Source: Physcomitrium patens (taxonomy: Eukaryota > Streptophyta > Bryopsida > Funariales > Funariaceae). From it: a stretch of DNA of 64,000 nt. Positions within the stretch are counted from its first letter, which is position 1; the number at the start of each line of letters is the position of its first letter. The notes beneath the pieces are model-generated. The model ran no database searches. It saw nothing but the letters and a program-made list of their open reading frames with translations, and was not told where the DNA came from. Of this stretch, positions 25,479 to 38,179 are shown one piece after another. A program made the position numbers and the translations under genes. The stretch lies in assembly GCF_000002425.4 (NCBI RefSeq), contig NC_037253.1, positions 15,684,569 through 15,748,568 of the forward strand, written 5' to 3'.

Positions 25479-26306
25479 TCCCTGCCAAGTCTCTGTGATT
25501 CAGGATCCTTAGATTAGCGAGTTTTTTTGCTTCGTTCTTCCTCGGCCACTAGCCTCGTTCGTAACCTCCATTCACTGTATCACTTTAGTGACTAGTTTCT
25601 TTCCTTTGAGATCTCTTCCGGTCAGTACGCACATCTAGCATAGAGTAGGTAGGACTGCGAAGGCACTTGGAATTGTCAAGAAGGTGGCCATTCAAGGTCT
25701 TTCGAGGCAAGACTGTATATGCGTCCTGAAGGGACGTATAATTTTGTAAGAATCTTTTTAACTGGATCAATCCCATAGAATTCCTCTGAATGTCCGTTGG
25801 CAAGCGCACATGCTTATCATTTTGGCTGAGCTGACCTTACAAGGAGTTTGAATCTGATTGATCCATAACTCTGGTGCAGATATTCACGCTATAGCAGCAT
25901 CGAATTCTATCAGTGCACGTTGCGGCCGGCAGATCCAAAGAGACCTCGCTCTCATCCTGACACAGTAAATTCAGAGCATATTGTTAACGTTAATATGAAT
26001 TTCCTATCAATTGATGGCCACCCACGTTGTTCGCCGCAATGTGTTGAGAAGTTGTAGAACCAGCACCCCATAAATTCCCACTTTGTGACAAAAGTAGTGC
26101 AGGACTAGGTTAAAAAAGAGATATACCCAAAACAGAAGGGGGCCTCAGCGAGTATTCAGGCGAGGTGGCGTGTTTTGGGCCCTTGAATCAATACGTGCAA
26201 CTTATGCATCTCTTTAGTTCCTCCGCTTCTCTGTTGCTCACTCCCGTCTTTGAGCACTCCACCATCTCCAGTTGTTTCTTCCTTGACTCGTCGCTGTTAG
26301 ATTGCA
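25479..26306. other. Intergenic region between PYG7-like and aspartate aminotransferase genes
   Basis: About 830 bases separate two genes on the same strand. The region should hold the 3' untranslated end of the first and the promoter and leader of the second. No other gene is supported. Confidence 0.6.
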
Positions 26307-29300
26307 ATGACTACAGCGATGGCGTCCTCGGCTGCACTGACAGCTCTTGCGAGCGGCCAAGAAGTTCTTCGGGTCTGTTACCATCCCCGGGTCCTTCTGT
26401 TAAATATTTTTGACAGTTAGATTTTTGTTAGGGCGGCGTTGGCTTCTGTTTGCGATTTTGGGTTTCTATGGGATTTTTGCGTGTACTTTACTGAAATAAA
26501 TATTCTGATATATTGGATAGCTCTGCTACTATCGTGGTTATTAAGAAGCTGTACGGTTTTGTTGGATCAGTATCGATGAATACGTAACGTTCCAATGATA
26601 TTGTCATGGAGATCTGGGCATGTAGTGAACAGAGAACCTCGTGTTTGTTGAATACTCTGGTTAGGTTACAATTATACGTTTGTTTGAGTTCATCTAGGAT
26701 TTGCGATTGCGCACTTCGTTGCTAGGTATTTGCACCGATCTCTTGATGTAGTTATCTAACCTGTTCAATTTTACGATGAATAGAGTGGCGTTACGCAGAA
26801 GTTCTCTGGCCTTAGGGTTGCCGCTTTCCCTCTGAAGAAGGACAACGTCGCTCTTTACGTTAAGGTAAAGGGAAGTTTCTGCACTTTGCGTTGTTTCAGA
26901 AACATTCTCTCTCGAGTAGTTTGTCAATTGATTGTAAGGTTTGCAGAGTTTCGGTGGCCATGTTTCTGATTTGAGGAGTTTTTTCAAATAGCCGTTTGAT
27001 ATTCTGAGTAGCAACGAATCTGGTGGTAGTGGTATCTTTCCTGCTTAGTTCCGACGGTGTGACAATCCTGGAGTTGCTCATATGCTGTATTACTCATCCA
27101 GGCAATTGCTAATGTGTCAACACAGGGCAAGTCAACGTCAGTCATGTCGGTTGCCACTGATGTATCTCGATTCGAGTCAGTAACCATGGCTCCTGCGGAC
27201 CCCATCCTGGGAGTTTCAGAGGCTTTCAAGAAGGACAACAGCGAGAAGAAGCTGAACTTGGGAGTAGGTGCTTACCGAACTGAGGATCTCCAGCCCTATG
27301 TATTGGAGGTCGTTAAGAAGGTAAACAATATCTGCTTGGCAATGTACCACATACCATCCTTCAGAAAGTGCCACTGATTCAAGTCGTCTCAAATACAGCT
27401 TCTCCTATTGTGCCACTTTTGCTCTCTGAGCGAAGCATTAACCATCAGGCTCAGGAGTGTTTAGAAGGTATCTGATTCTTTCAATCTTTACAGGCTGAGA
27501 AGAAAATGCTGGAAGGTGGCGACAACAAAGAGGTACTTTTTCATTGTTTCCGTACATTTTAAATTATCGTAATCCTGATTACTCCATTTACAATTATTTC
27601 AGACTTTGATTATCCAGTTTCCACGGTGAAGTATATTTGCATGCTTTCTTAATGCTTTCATTTTCTTCTTACGTTAGCGGTTGATTCACTCAGACCTCTA
27701 AAACTGGTTCTATGTAATTCTTGTGGTGTGCAGTACCTTCCCATTGAGGGACTTGCTGCTTTCAACAAGGCTACTGCAGAGTTGCTATTGGGAGCCGACA
27801 ACGCCGCCATTAAAGAGAACCGGGTAAGCGTCCTCAGTTGTGATGATGTGGTTTGCAAATTCCTAATATCTTGGTTCCATTATAAATATTGTTCCAATGG
27901 ATGTGTAATTTGAGTCATTTCATTGGGTTTTGCTCGAGAAGAAATGCCGTGTCATTTGCTTCGTTGGCTAGATATGGCTCTATCAATTATGCATCTGTAC
28001 ATGTAGTACCTTTGAATTGGCTAGCGGTTTGTATTGATCTCTAGGTTGCCACCGTCCAAGGCCTTTCTGGTACGGGTTCTCTTCGCTTGGGTGCTGCTTT
28101 CATTCAACGTTACTTCCCTGGCATCACCGTTTACATCTCTTCTCCAACTTGGGGTAAGACAAAGATTTATTATGTTTCAATTTTTATAATTTTTGACGTA
28201 AAATTTATTTGTGGAGAATTCTTTTCCAAAATTTTCTCTATTGTTCTGATGCATCTACTTCAACAGGAAACCACAAGAACATATTTAATGATGCTGGTGT
28301 CCCATGGAAAGAATACCGCTACTTTGACCCCAAAACTGTCGGCTTAGACTTCGATGGCATGATGGAAGACATTGAGGTAGAAGCCAAACTTAGATCTTAA
28401 TGACGTCAAGTGTGTTCACCATATATTTGATAGCAGCGATTTACAGCAGTATTCCTTTATTGAGGACACACTATGGCTTTGAAATTGTGCAGAACGCACC
28501 TGAGGGTTCAATTATATTGTTGCACGGGTGTGCACACAACCCAACTGGCATTGACCCAACACCAGACCAATGGGAGAAGATTGCTGATCTTATTCAGCAA
28601 AAGAACCATATGGCATTCTTTGATGTAGCTTACCAGGTAATTTCCTCTTTCCATTTACGCATATCATTGCAGGAAACATGATCGGCTTCGATGTCTGGAT
28701 GGCTAATTAGTGTTCTTCAGTTTAATTAGTTGTGACGACTTTTTATCAAGTCTCATTGAGCCACATGAGAAACATGAGTGACTTACCAGTGTTCGAGGAT
28801 TCATTTGTCGTCGGATGGTACACCAGGGTTTCGCCAGTGGGAGCCTGGATGACGATGCTAGTTCCGTGAGGAAGTTCGTTGCCCGTGGTATGGAGGTTTT
28901 CGTGGCACAATCCTACAGCAAGAATCTCGGTCTCTATGCCGAGCGTGTGGGTGCTATCAATGCGATTGTATCCTCTGCAGATGTTGCTGCTAGGTATGCC
29001 TTATCAACATCTCTAGAGTTCATATGTGAGCTTTGTCAAAGTCAACACAATTGGGCATTGCGCTGTTCATAGTCTCTAATTGCAGAATCTGATGCTGGAT
29101 TGTTGTGTGTATCAGGGTTAAGAGCCAGCTGAAGAGGATTGCAAGACCAATGTACTCAAACCCACCTGTTCACGGTGCCCGTATTGTTGCCAACGTTGTT
29201 GGCGAGCCAACTATGTTCGACGAGTGGAGAGCAGAGATGCAGATGATGGCTGGCCGTATCAAGACAGTGAGGCAGAGATTGTACGATGAACTTTCTACCA

Positions 29301-29710
29301 AGGACAAGAGTGGCAAAGATTGGTCTTTCGTTCTCAAGCAAATTGGAATGTTTTCATTTACTGGTCTAAACAAGGCACAGGTATTTGTATTACCATCTCT
29401 TCGATTTGCGTGGGCTCCAGGTCCACATTTTCGTACTTGTTGACGCAGTTTATTCTATTGAAACCTCTTTACAAAGCCACTGGTGCCCACGGTTATCTTA
29501 TTCGAAGGTATTTTGGTTAGCTACATTCGTTTTGTGAGACGTACGTTTACTTCTGCTAACGTTTGTTTGTGGTGGCAGAGTGACAATATGACTGACAAAT
29601 GGCACGTGTACATGACCAAGGATGGTCGTATTTCACTTGCTGGACTCAACTTGGCAAAGTGTGCTTACTTGGCCGATGCTATTATTGACTCTTATTACAA
29701 CATCCAGTAA
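26307..29710 (+). CDS. ASP5: Aspartate aminotransferase, chloroplast type, 11 exons
   Basis: Encodes a predicted 465-residue pyridoxal-phosphate enzyme that interconverts aspartate plus 2-oxoglutarate with oxaloacetate plus glutamate. Exons: 26307-26372, 26784-26864, 27126-27320, 27494-27532, 27734-27823, 28045-28153, 28267-28376, 28493-28636, 28827-28993, 29116-29380, 29579-29710; the sum is 1398 nt in one frame. The first 60-70 residues are rich in Ala, Ser, Thr and basic residues and suit a plastid transit peptide; the mature enzyme begins near [15 protein letters not shown]. Visible family blocks are [56 protein letters not shown] and the cofactor-lysine segment [14 protein letters not shown]. 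The match is strongest to plant ASP5. The first donor site is GTCTGT, slightly non-consensus, so the end of exon 1 is the least certain point. Confidence 0.96.
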
Positions 29711-32700
29711 CTTCATTAGCTGACTTACTTCCTTGGAGAGGACATTCTCGATCTTATAATATGGTTCCTAAATGAAGTCTTTCTTGCGTTCAAAAGTTGG
29801 GAATTTAGTTTTCACATTTTTTGCACCTAGATTCTGTGTAGTGGATAGAGAGAGATTGACCCTGCCGAGTGTGTTGGTTTCCGCCCAGATTGAGAAAAGG
29901 ACTTGAGTGTCCAGTAGAATTGAGCGGCAATTTCGACAAATTTGGCACTTATTGCTCAGGAAGTGCTGAACCAGGAGAGTCCAGCTGGCTTGTTCTTTGA
30001 TTGGCTGCTGGAGTAGCCTTTTTAATGGGTATCATGTAGTGACATTTTGATTGCTTTGTGAGAGTCTATCCACATGTCTCTGTTTTTGGTGAAGTGGCAC
30101 ACCTTCTGGTCTTATGGCTCAGGGATCTTAAACAAGTCTCGAAAGAGGAAGCCATCAGTCCCTTTTCGTCCCTGGAACGTGCATACAGAAAATCTTGCTT
30201 CCTGGAACCCCTCTTCAGCAGTGCATTTTGAAAGAGGATCGAGAAGATGGGTTCTGTGAACGGAGACACTGACAACACGGAAGTTTATTATTGTTAACAC
30301 ATTCACTCACTTGTGATCATACTGCTTGCAGCGCTGCTTGTGCAATCTCATACCTTTAGTGCCCAGGTTTGCAATCTCCCTAAACAGTGGTAATAGACCC
30401 ATTCTCTACCACCCCCTTTTTTGCACCACCCCCCATTTTCGACCTATTGGGTGTTGTATTTCTGATCAACTTGATAATACTGATTAGTTTTAGTTATCAC
30501 ACGTTATGGTTTCACATTTCTTAATCCACATTTTGCATCAACTCCAAGTCAACTCCAAGTCGCCAGCCATTGGGTAAAAAACTAAGAATTTTATGCCAAC
30601 TCATAGAATTTATTGGGAAATCAAGCATTTTCGATATTGTAACGAACCATTGGTTGGCTTGTATGACGGATCTGAGTTGAGGAGAATCTTCACCTGAAAC
30701 ATTAATATAAATCTCGTCTTTAGACTAATTGAAAATGTGAAAACATCTGGAATCCTATTGGTTTCTGCACAGCGTTATTTTTAAAAAAATTTCATATACT
30801 TCCGGCAGATATGCTAAAGTGCTTAATGGATTGGCTATCTTAATGTATCTAGAAATACCTCAATCTTACACAACTGCAGACGACCTAGAAATTCGATAAT
30901 CGAGAACCTCGAGTTGATCAAGTATATGGAATGTGTTTTTCAATCTCAGCACTCCAACAATGGCCTTGATTGTCGCGGCCTGTACTCTTACGGTTCTGAA
31001 CAAGTGCACTGTGCAGTACATCCATCTCCCTTATGTACTCCTCGATGTCGCAACAGAGAATGCTCTGAAAACAGTGAGAGCAGAAGCAAAATGGTGGAGC
31101 CAATTCAATAGGTTCGATTTATCCTGAATCATTCTACACTTTGAGCCTGTACCGCATTGTGTATACTACGCGTACCACAAGCCACGTAAAGACCATTCCC
31201 TTCGTGGTTACCACAGCTTCTTCTCATCATTACAGGATTCAGCCACTTCTTTCCTACGAAGTTGAAACTCATGTCCCAAACTCTCTAAGTTAAGTTCCGT
31301 CCAACACCGACACTCGTCATACTCAAGCCACTGTCACGTTGATTCTGCAGAACAGATGGATGCAGGGTAGCTGCCTCAGCTAATATATTGGTGGTTGGGC
31401 AATTAGATAAGATTTAGGATTTATTGAAAAAAATTGGATTTTTTTGAGGGGAATGTTAAATAGACACAGATTTTTATTAAACTGGTCCATACATGGAAGA
31501 ATATGGTAATTATGATGAATGTGGTTTGTTTTCATGGTTTTGGAGAAATGAATCTAGAGATCATTTTTTTGTTCATCATGGTTTGAATGGGTGGGTCAAA
31601 TTAGTAAAAGCCTAGGTCTATTTAACATTTTCTTTTTTTTATTCCAATATTAGGCATTTTTTTATTCTATAATTTTATCACGTTTTCCAATTTAATTTTA
31701 GTAATAATGATGAAACTCTTAGTTTGATGTAGGGATTGAACTTGGCTTTGGCTTGCAATTGGATTACTAACTAATTTGAAGTTGCAAGTGGAGATTAGCA
31801 ATCAAAAAAATTGTGTTATCTAAGGAATCAAATTTGATTCATAGAACTATATTTTATCTTTAAAATTATCACTTGCTTATAGTATTACCACATGTCTAAA
31901 ATAACTAAATTGTTGCTAAATTTGACATGTGAAATTTTTCAGAATATGAACCACATTCAATCTTCTTCATATCCACCTCAAAGTTTTGTTTTGCTTTCAA
32001 TTTTATTTGTTAATAATTAATCAATCATCTTAATTTACTATTGGTTTTGTTTTTTTGTTTTTTTTTTCTTGGATAATAATATAGATTTTATTCAAGCATT
32101 TAATTTTTTAGAATAACTCTTACAAGGAGTTTACAAAATAATTAACAAATCCAAATTTGAGCTCTATTCTAAGTCTATAGATTACTATGCACAAATATTT
32201 TTAGCATGCTACTCTAAAAATTAGAGATGTTATACAAGAACAAGAATATTGCATGGATTTTGTTAATTTTTATTACTTTCTAATCTACTTAGACCTTACA
32301 TACAAGTATAGACTACAAATTGGAAAGAAGCATTTAAAGTAAAATTAGTAATAGTTATAATCTTAAAATGACTAACATTTAATATAAATGTTTATGGTGT
32401 AGTATCTTAATATGGTATTCAAAAATCTACATTAAGTACCTACCTATCATTTATTAAGAAAAAATTATTATTAAAAGATAAGTTGTTTTTAAAGTTTGTT
32501 GATTATCCTCAAGATCAAAGAATGTTAGATAAAATTAGCAATTTTAATGTAGTAACAAATATTGACCTAATGTATGGTGATATAAATAGCATCTATATTA
32601 AACTTTATGAAGCACATAAATTGACTCTCAATTTTGTTGATTATTGGAATGAACATTATTATAGTACTACTTAATAAGTTTGTGATTCTTAATTGTTCTT

Positions 32701-34169
32701 TTAAAATATTTTTGCACCAGATAATATAGATGATTCAATATATTTTAAAACATCATCTTTATAAAAACCATTTATGCAAAAAAAAAAAAAAATACAAAAA
32801 AATACAAAAATTAGTAATTTATTTAGATAGAGTATTGGTGAAACCATTCATTGTAGTGATTCGATTCGTCTACTTCTTACAAATGTTAAAGCTTTTACAT
32901 AAGATGGAATAGTAATTTTGGAAAAATAGATACTATAAGATATTATATAGTAGTTGTATTAGACTTCTTTTTTCTTTTTTTGTAATCAAAGAATAAATGC
33001 AAATTCTATAATATCATTATTCTATGTTTCATGTGCAACTTAATTAATATTGTTGTGTATTACAAAACTTGCAAAGATATACAATAAAGACTAACATTTT
33101 TATTAACTCACCTATAATGACTTCAACATTAACCATCCACCACAAGAATGAAATAGTAAAGCAAATCTTGTAATTAAGGTCATAGAAGGATTATTCAAAC
33201 GTGTAAAAACCATTCCATAGTATTATTATCATCATTTTGATGCTTAGTTTTGGTAATTTGATATTGTTGAATTAATACGATAAACATAGGATAACAGAAG
33301 GTTTTACACATAAAAGAAACCACATTCCAAATATCATAAACATACTTCTCATAAACATAAGATCCAGCCCCCTCACTGCCGCCTTTGAAGTTGCAAGCTA
33401 GCTACAACCTTATTTACTTCCGCATGCTGTTTCTTCCCCACATAACTTTACAGAGAATGCATGAGTTGGGTATAATACTCCCTCAAACATGTCAACCCAC
33501 AGAATGGACACTGGAAGTTACAAGAATGGTTGCAGCAAGAGAGGGGCAGAGCAGGAGAGAAACCCTAATGGAGTCCGGCAGTTTTGGAAAGAGGTCTGAA
33601 TTCCAGAATAACATGTTCTTTCAAAAAGTGGCCCGAGCCATTACAATCCCACTTGTTCCATGCTGGCAACTCAAATCCGCGGAGAAAGTGACCTACCTCT
33701 TGTTGAGCAATGCCTGCTTATGATTTCATGGCCGTAGTAAGAGCTCAATACTGCAGCATAAGTGTGCTACTAGAGTTTCTAGGAAGAAAAATTCATGAAA
33801 CAAAATTTATGTATTTGAGAGCCATGATATCTCAAATTGCAAGACTGCAAATTTGAATTCATGTTGGCCAATGCCGTCCAGAACTTGTCTTAAAACATGC
33901 AATAAAACGTCTTACAAAGCTCTACTCAGAACAAGTTAGTTACCACGGACTTAAGCTGCAACTATTCTAAGAACTCATGAGAGTCTCGAATCGGTTTCAC
34001 GAAGGTGTTCATTACTCTCACCACTGAACATACTAACCAAATCAGAAACTAACAAAGCTTTACAAAACGTTCGGTGTTATCCATAAAAGAAACTGAAGAT
34101 CATGTATACATTCATGTCTGTATAGAGGGAGCACCTTCTGAAGCAAGGTCCCGCGTGTCAAAACAAAAT
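29711..34169. other. Long intergenic region between convergent genes
   Basis: The first ~1.7 kb is moderately AT-rich and includes the aminotransferase 3' end; from about 31400 the DNA becomes very AT-rich, with a MITE-like element (31452-31629) and a poly-A run near 32780. Short frames (30074-30259, 30914-31127, 32483-32674, 33385-33723) show no recognisable family. Confidence 0.6.
31452..31629. mobile_element. MITE-like element, family B copy 1, with terminal inverted repeats
   Basis: A 178-bp AT-rich element begins AATGTTAAATAGAC and ends with its exact reverse complement GTCTATTTAACATT. The inverted homology extends, imperfectly, to about 35 bases on each side. The interior shares the block AAGAATATGGTAATTATGAT with a second copy at 47014-47207. 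It has no coding capacity. The structure fits a miniature inverted-repeat transposable element; the superfamily is not assignable because no clear target-site duplication is visible. Confidence 0.75.
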
Positions 34170-35218
34170 CTAGTATGAAACAAGGTCAACATGGACTTCC
34201 TGCTTGCGGTTCTTGAACTGGAAGGGGCTGCTGTAGCCGGCATATGTAACGGTGGATTCATTATACTTGAGCCCATCCTTATCCAAAGCTTTCTTCAGCT
34301 CTTCGAACTTAGCTTCGTAGTCCTTGTTGGTGGGAAATCCTCCGAAGGGGCCGATCACGGCCGTCACAGCTTTTTCGGGCTCGTAAAAGTGAACCTTGGG
34401 ATCTGATGGAGTGGGCAGATCGTTCACCGACTTGAACCTAGTATATAGCCAATGACACAACATTGATTAATCTTAGCATGTGATGTAGGGCGATAATCTT
34501 CAGTGATTTCAAGGGCTTGAGGAAATTGACATAAGTTAATGTAAGAAAACGATTGTTTACCTGCTGGGCACGAAGAATGCAACCTTGTAGCCGTTGGCAT
34601 CAGGGGTAGGTTTGATGTGCACTGGGCCAGTCATTTCAATCTTCATGTTTTTCGAGTTCTTGCCAGAGATGAAATTGAAGCAGCGGTAGAACCCGGTGAA
34701 AGATGCCATTTCAAAGGTTGAATTCGGAACCAATGTCTCCACCCAGATCTGACAATAGCATGCTAAATCAAATCAGTACCACCATTTCTATCACCACCAA
34801 GTATATTGCTATGCGGATTCAAAAACAATTCACATTCTAAAGCTCGATTCGCCGTAACAATATGCCGTTGGTTTCGTCAATCAACAAACGTGGCAATACA
34901 AAGTTATCTTCGCACCCGCGTCCGAGAATCTACGCCCTACCACTTTCACAGATGTAAAAGCCATAACTCAAATTGTGAAACCCCAAGAGCGCCACTCACT
35001 TCTTTGACGTTGTAGTCACGAAGCTCGTACGTGTCCCTCTTTTCCACCACTGAGCATTGCGGCGTCTCAATGCTCACTTGCGGGCCACAAGAATCACTCT
35101 CCTTGTCAGAAACTCCAAACAACTGAAGCACTGATTCGGGCAAAGTCCGCGCACCATCCACAACCGTGAGCGCCACGCATGCAAGCAGCACCACCAACAT
35201 CACCTGCCGAGTCCCCAT
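34170..35218 (-). CDS. SOUL-family haem-binding protein with signal peptide, 3 exons
   Basis: Encodes a predicted 224-residue SOUL/HBP-family protein. Exons on the minus strand: 35218-35000, 34748-34561, 34437-34170; the sum is 675 nt in one frame. The N terminus MGTRQVMLVVLLACVALTVV is a typical secretory signal peptide, so the mature protein should enter the secretory pathway. The SOUL core follows: YELRDYNVKEIWVET, FYRCFNFISGKNSKN, KIEMTGPVHIKP, a PSDPKVHFYE segment near the SOUL hydrophobic loop region, and YAGYSSPFQFKNRKQEV at the C terminus. Members bind haem or porphyrins; the biological role of secreted plant forms is poorly known. I chose the Met at 35218 rather than one 45 bases upstream because it starts the signal peptide directly. 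Confidence 0.92.
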
Positions 35219-36473
35219 CTCCTTAAACTGCACTCGCTGTTCAAAACCAAATATAACAATCACCTATCAAGGAAAACTTCGGCTATGGAGCACTCCCCGT
35301 GAGTTGATCCTGAGGACTGAAAATGAAAACTTCATCTCCGAAGTAACGTCTTCACGCGAACCTGAACCTGCATTCGGAGGCTGAGAGACCGACAAGTAAG
35401 CACCTAGCACTATCCGCCCAACATCTAAGGCGGGGGCAGATTAACGTAGGGTCCAGCTGGAAAAGCAAAGGTTGTGGCTATCTAAAGGCGGCGTTGGCTC
35501 GATAGTTTACCACTAATAATGTTTAGCGAGAATTCTTTCTCCAAAACGGACAATTGCTGTGACCACATTCGTCTCAACATATGGAATGGGCATCTGTAAA
35601 ATGCGGCCGCCGAGAGTGGTTAATGCTTGCTACCTACGTAACTGCCAAACACGCGTTAAAAGTCAAGTCTCTGACAACAACTCAGACATAGAACCCTTCT
35701 TAGACAGTTCCAGAAGGGAGACCCAACTTCCAAACCCAATTCGTAGAAGGAGCGCCTAAGCCTTTTGCTTTTGGTTTCCTAAAGTCAGGAAAATGGGTCT
35801 GAAGATGCAATCGGGTGACGAATTGTCGTACGATCACTTCCTGATCAACAATAGAGATCCGCAGAGAATGCTGTATGGGTCGATAAAATGGTCAGTCACT
35901 TTCATGAGATAAAACCATGATGCTGCAAGTCCGCTCAAGTGGAGAACCCGATTAATACTAAAACCATTACACACCTACTCTGCCTCCCTTCAGTAGAAAA
36001 CCACAAGATCCAAACATGATGTTGCCTGGAAGTGCTACCTGCGTGAGCAAAGTTTTGTTCCTGTACACCTTTATAAACCGGTTTTTAAATGCTCACAATT
36101 CAAATGTAGCATGCTAACGAACAGGACTTGGGTCACATTAATTTCCTGGTCACGGCCTGATGGGCCGAACTAACCAACGACGACTACAGAGAAAATGGAG
36201 GCTTTCTCATCAGTGCTGAGCCGAGGGGACGGTACACGCCCTTCAGTATTGCAGCTTTGACAAAAAAAAGTTTTCCTCGCTAGCAGAATTGAATTCCTTT
36301 CCTTTTTTCCACTCAATCTACAGTACAAGATTTGTCTGCTCGTGTCTTGAGGGCCTGGGTTGCGTCCCTGATGATGTCCATAAAAGCCCTTGGAAGTAGG
36401 GTATAGCAATATATGAATTCGTAATTTTCTAACATACGGTACAGAGAAGGGTTTATTAATCTATTAGATACAA
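35219..36473. other. Intergenic region between SOUL and carboxylesterase genes
   Basis: About 1.25 kb lies between two minus-strand genes and should contain the SOUL promoter and the carboxylesterase 3' end. The short frames at 35559-35759 and 36170-36409 are unsupported. Confidence 0.55.
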
Positions 36474-37858
36474 TTAATATGAAAACTCCGTGCCTTTAGC
36501 CACAATCTGCTTCTTGATCCAGATGGCCATATCTTCAGCACATGACTCCGCTTGTCTTGATTTGACCAACAAATCGAGCGTAGCAAACTCATGAACTGCA
36601 TCTTTATACTCCAACACTGGCGCATCAACTCCAGCCTTCCTCAGCGCCTCTGCATAGGCAATTGCTCTATCCTTCATCCAGTCAAGCTCCGCGACTACGA
36701 CCAGAGTAGGGGGCATTTGCTTCAGTAAAGGCTCTCGGGAAGAATTCAGAGGGTTCACCGCAGGATGGTCCAGATCAAACTCCTCGTCAGGTAGAAACAA
36801 CTTCCAGGCCAACAAACAAGAGGCTTTGTCGTAGAAGTAGGTGTTGGCAAGCTTGATCTCTGAGCGTGTTTGTACTTTTCCTAAGAAAAAAGGATACATC
36901 AATGCCTGTGCAACAACTTTCACGGGCTCTATGGAGCTTGCATCTCGGATGGTCATGCGTGTGACATGATCAGCAATGTTTCCCCCAGAACTCACGCCCA
37001 ATATTATCGTCCTGCAATTACATGTGCAGAATAGGGTCAGAACCTGAACAAACCTGGGACTGCAATCAAATCCAGTGAGTTACAAAAACAAGAGAACAAG
37101 ACACAACACACATACCGTGAGACGTCCCCATGGGCAGCAATCCAAGGCTCCAAAGCGGAATCTCCAAACGAGTCTACCAACTCCTTGTATGAATCCGAAC
37201 CCTTGTACATGAACCCCGCAGGGATATACGTTGCACTTTTACTACATTCCGCTAAGTTTGCCTGCTTTGCTAACCAATGCAAAGCCTCGAAACCATCTTC
37301 ATAAGCGGCGGGGCATTTGTGCTCCAAAGCCAGCCTGTAACCCACTGCTATCACAATCACATTACAAGCCTTTGCCATGCGTCTGCAGAAGATGTCATTT
37401 GCACTAGAATCCTTCGACCCTGTCACAAATGCTCCTCCGTGAAATTGGATCATTACGGGGAGTTTCTTGTGATTCTTCTCAGAATTTGATGGCACGTATC
37501 CTTGGTATCCATGTGCTTGTCCATGTCCGTCTGAAGGTCTTACATCCAGCTGCTGACTGTTACTTTCCCATCCAGATTCGTCAATACTTTCGATCTTGCC
37601 AAGGAAGACGGCCCGGGAGTGATTGGGAAGAGCAGATTGGGGGAGAAAAATGCGAAGGGAGAGGGAAGTGAAGGGATCTATATTAACATCCTTGGTAGCC
37701 ACACCATCGACGAATGAGGCATTTGCTGGAGTGGACACATTTGATCCGAGTGAGATCAGCCCATATCCGTCATTGTTTGGAGCACCCGTGTTGGACAGCC
37801 TCTGTTTCAAGAGAAACTTGAAAAACACACTGTACAGCTTAACCCCAACACCGGGCAT
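36474..37858 (-). CDS. CXE11: Carboxylesterase of the CXE11/CXE16 type, 2 exons
   Basis: Encodes a predicted 426-residue alpha/beta hydrolase of the plant carboxylesterase (GID1-like) family. Exons on the minus strand: 37858-37116 and 37011-36474; 1281 nt in one frame. The N terminus MPGVGVKLYSVFFKFLLK and the early motif FVDGVATKDVNIDPFTSLS match the long CXE11/CXE16 clade, not the shorter 320-residue CXEs. Visible catalytic elements are the oxyanion-hole motif FHGGAF (about 140), the nucleophile elbow GVSSGGN, ELDWMKDRA with the likely acid, and the catalytic-histidine segment AVHEFATLD near the C terminus. The third glycine of the usual HGGG is alanine here. Substrates of this clade are not well defined; it is not expected to be a gibberellin receptor. 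A 5' untranslated intron is possible (GT donor near 38340 on the minus strand). Confidence 0.94.
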
Positions 37859-38148
37859 TTCTGCCTATTCTACGTCGCAGTCCTCCTAATCCGTAACAAG
37901 TTTCGAACAGCACCCCAGAACCGCTCGAATCCAATATCACAACATGCACTCTAATCCGATGATGGTAATTCTACTGCCGCATTCAAGATTCACAACAGGC
38001 TTTACTATTCCAACACTGCATAGGCCACCAGACCCCGCAGCAACCAACGAACGTTAGATTTCTACCCAGAAATTTGCAGTCTACTTAAATGGAAACAAAG
38101 ATCGGTCGAACTTATGAGGAGGAGAAAACAACAACAATAATAATGATG

Positions 38149-38179
<31 letters not shown>

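Noticed and set aside
32483-32674. 63-codon frame suspected to be a transposase fragment
   Set aside because: Too short and AT-biased to match any transposase motif with confidence.
33385-33723. 112-codon plus-strand frame
   Set aside because: It has no recognisable domain, signal or splice context, and lies in a convergent intergenic region; considered random.
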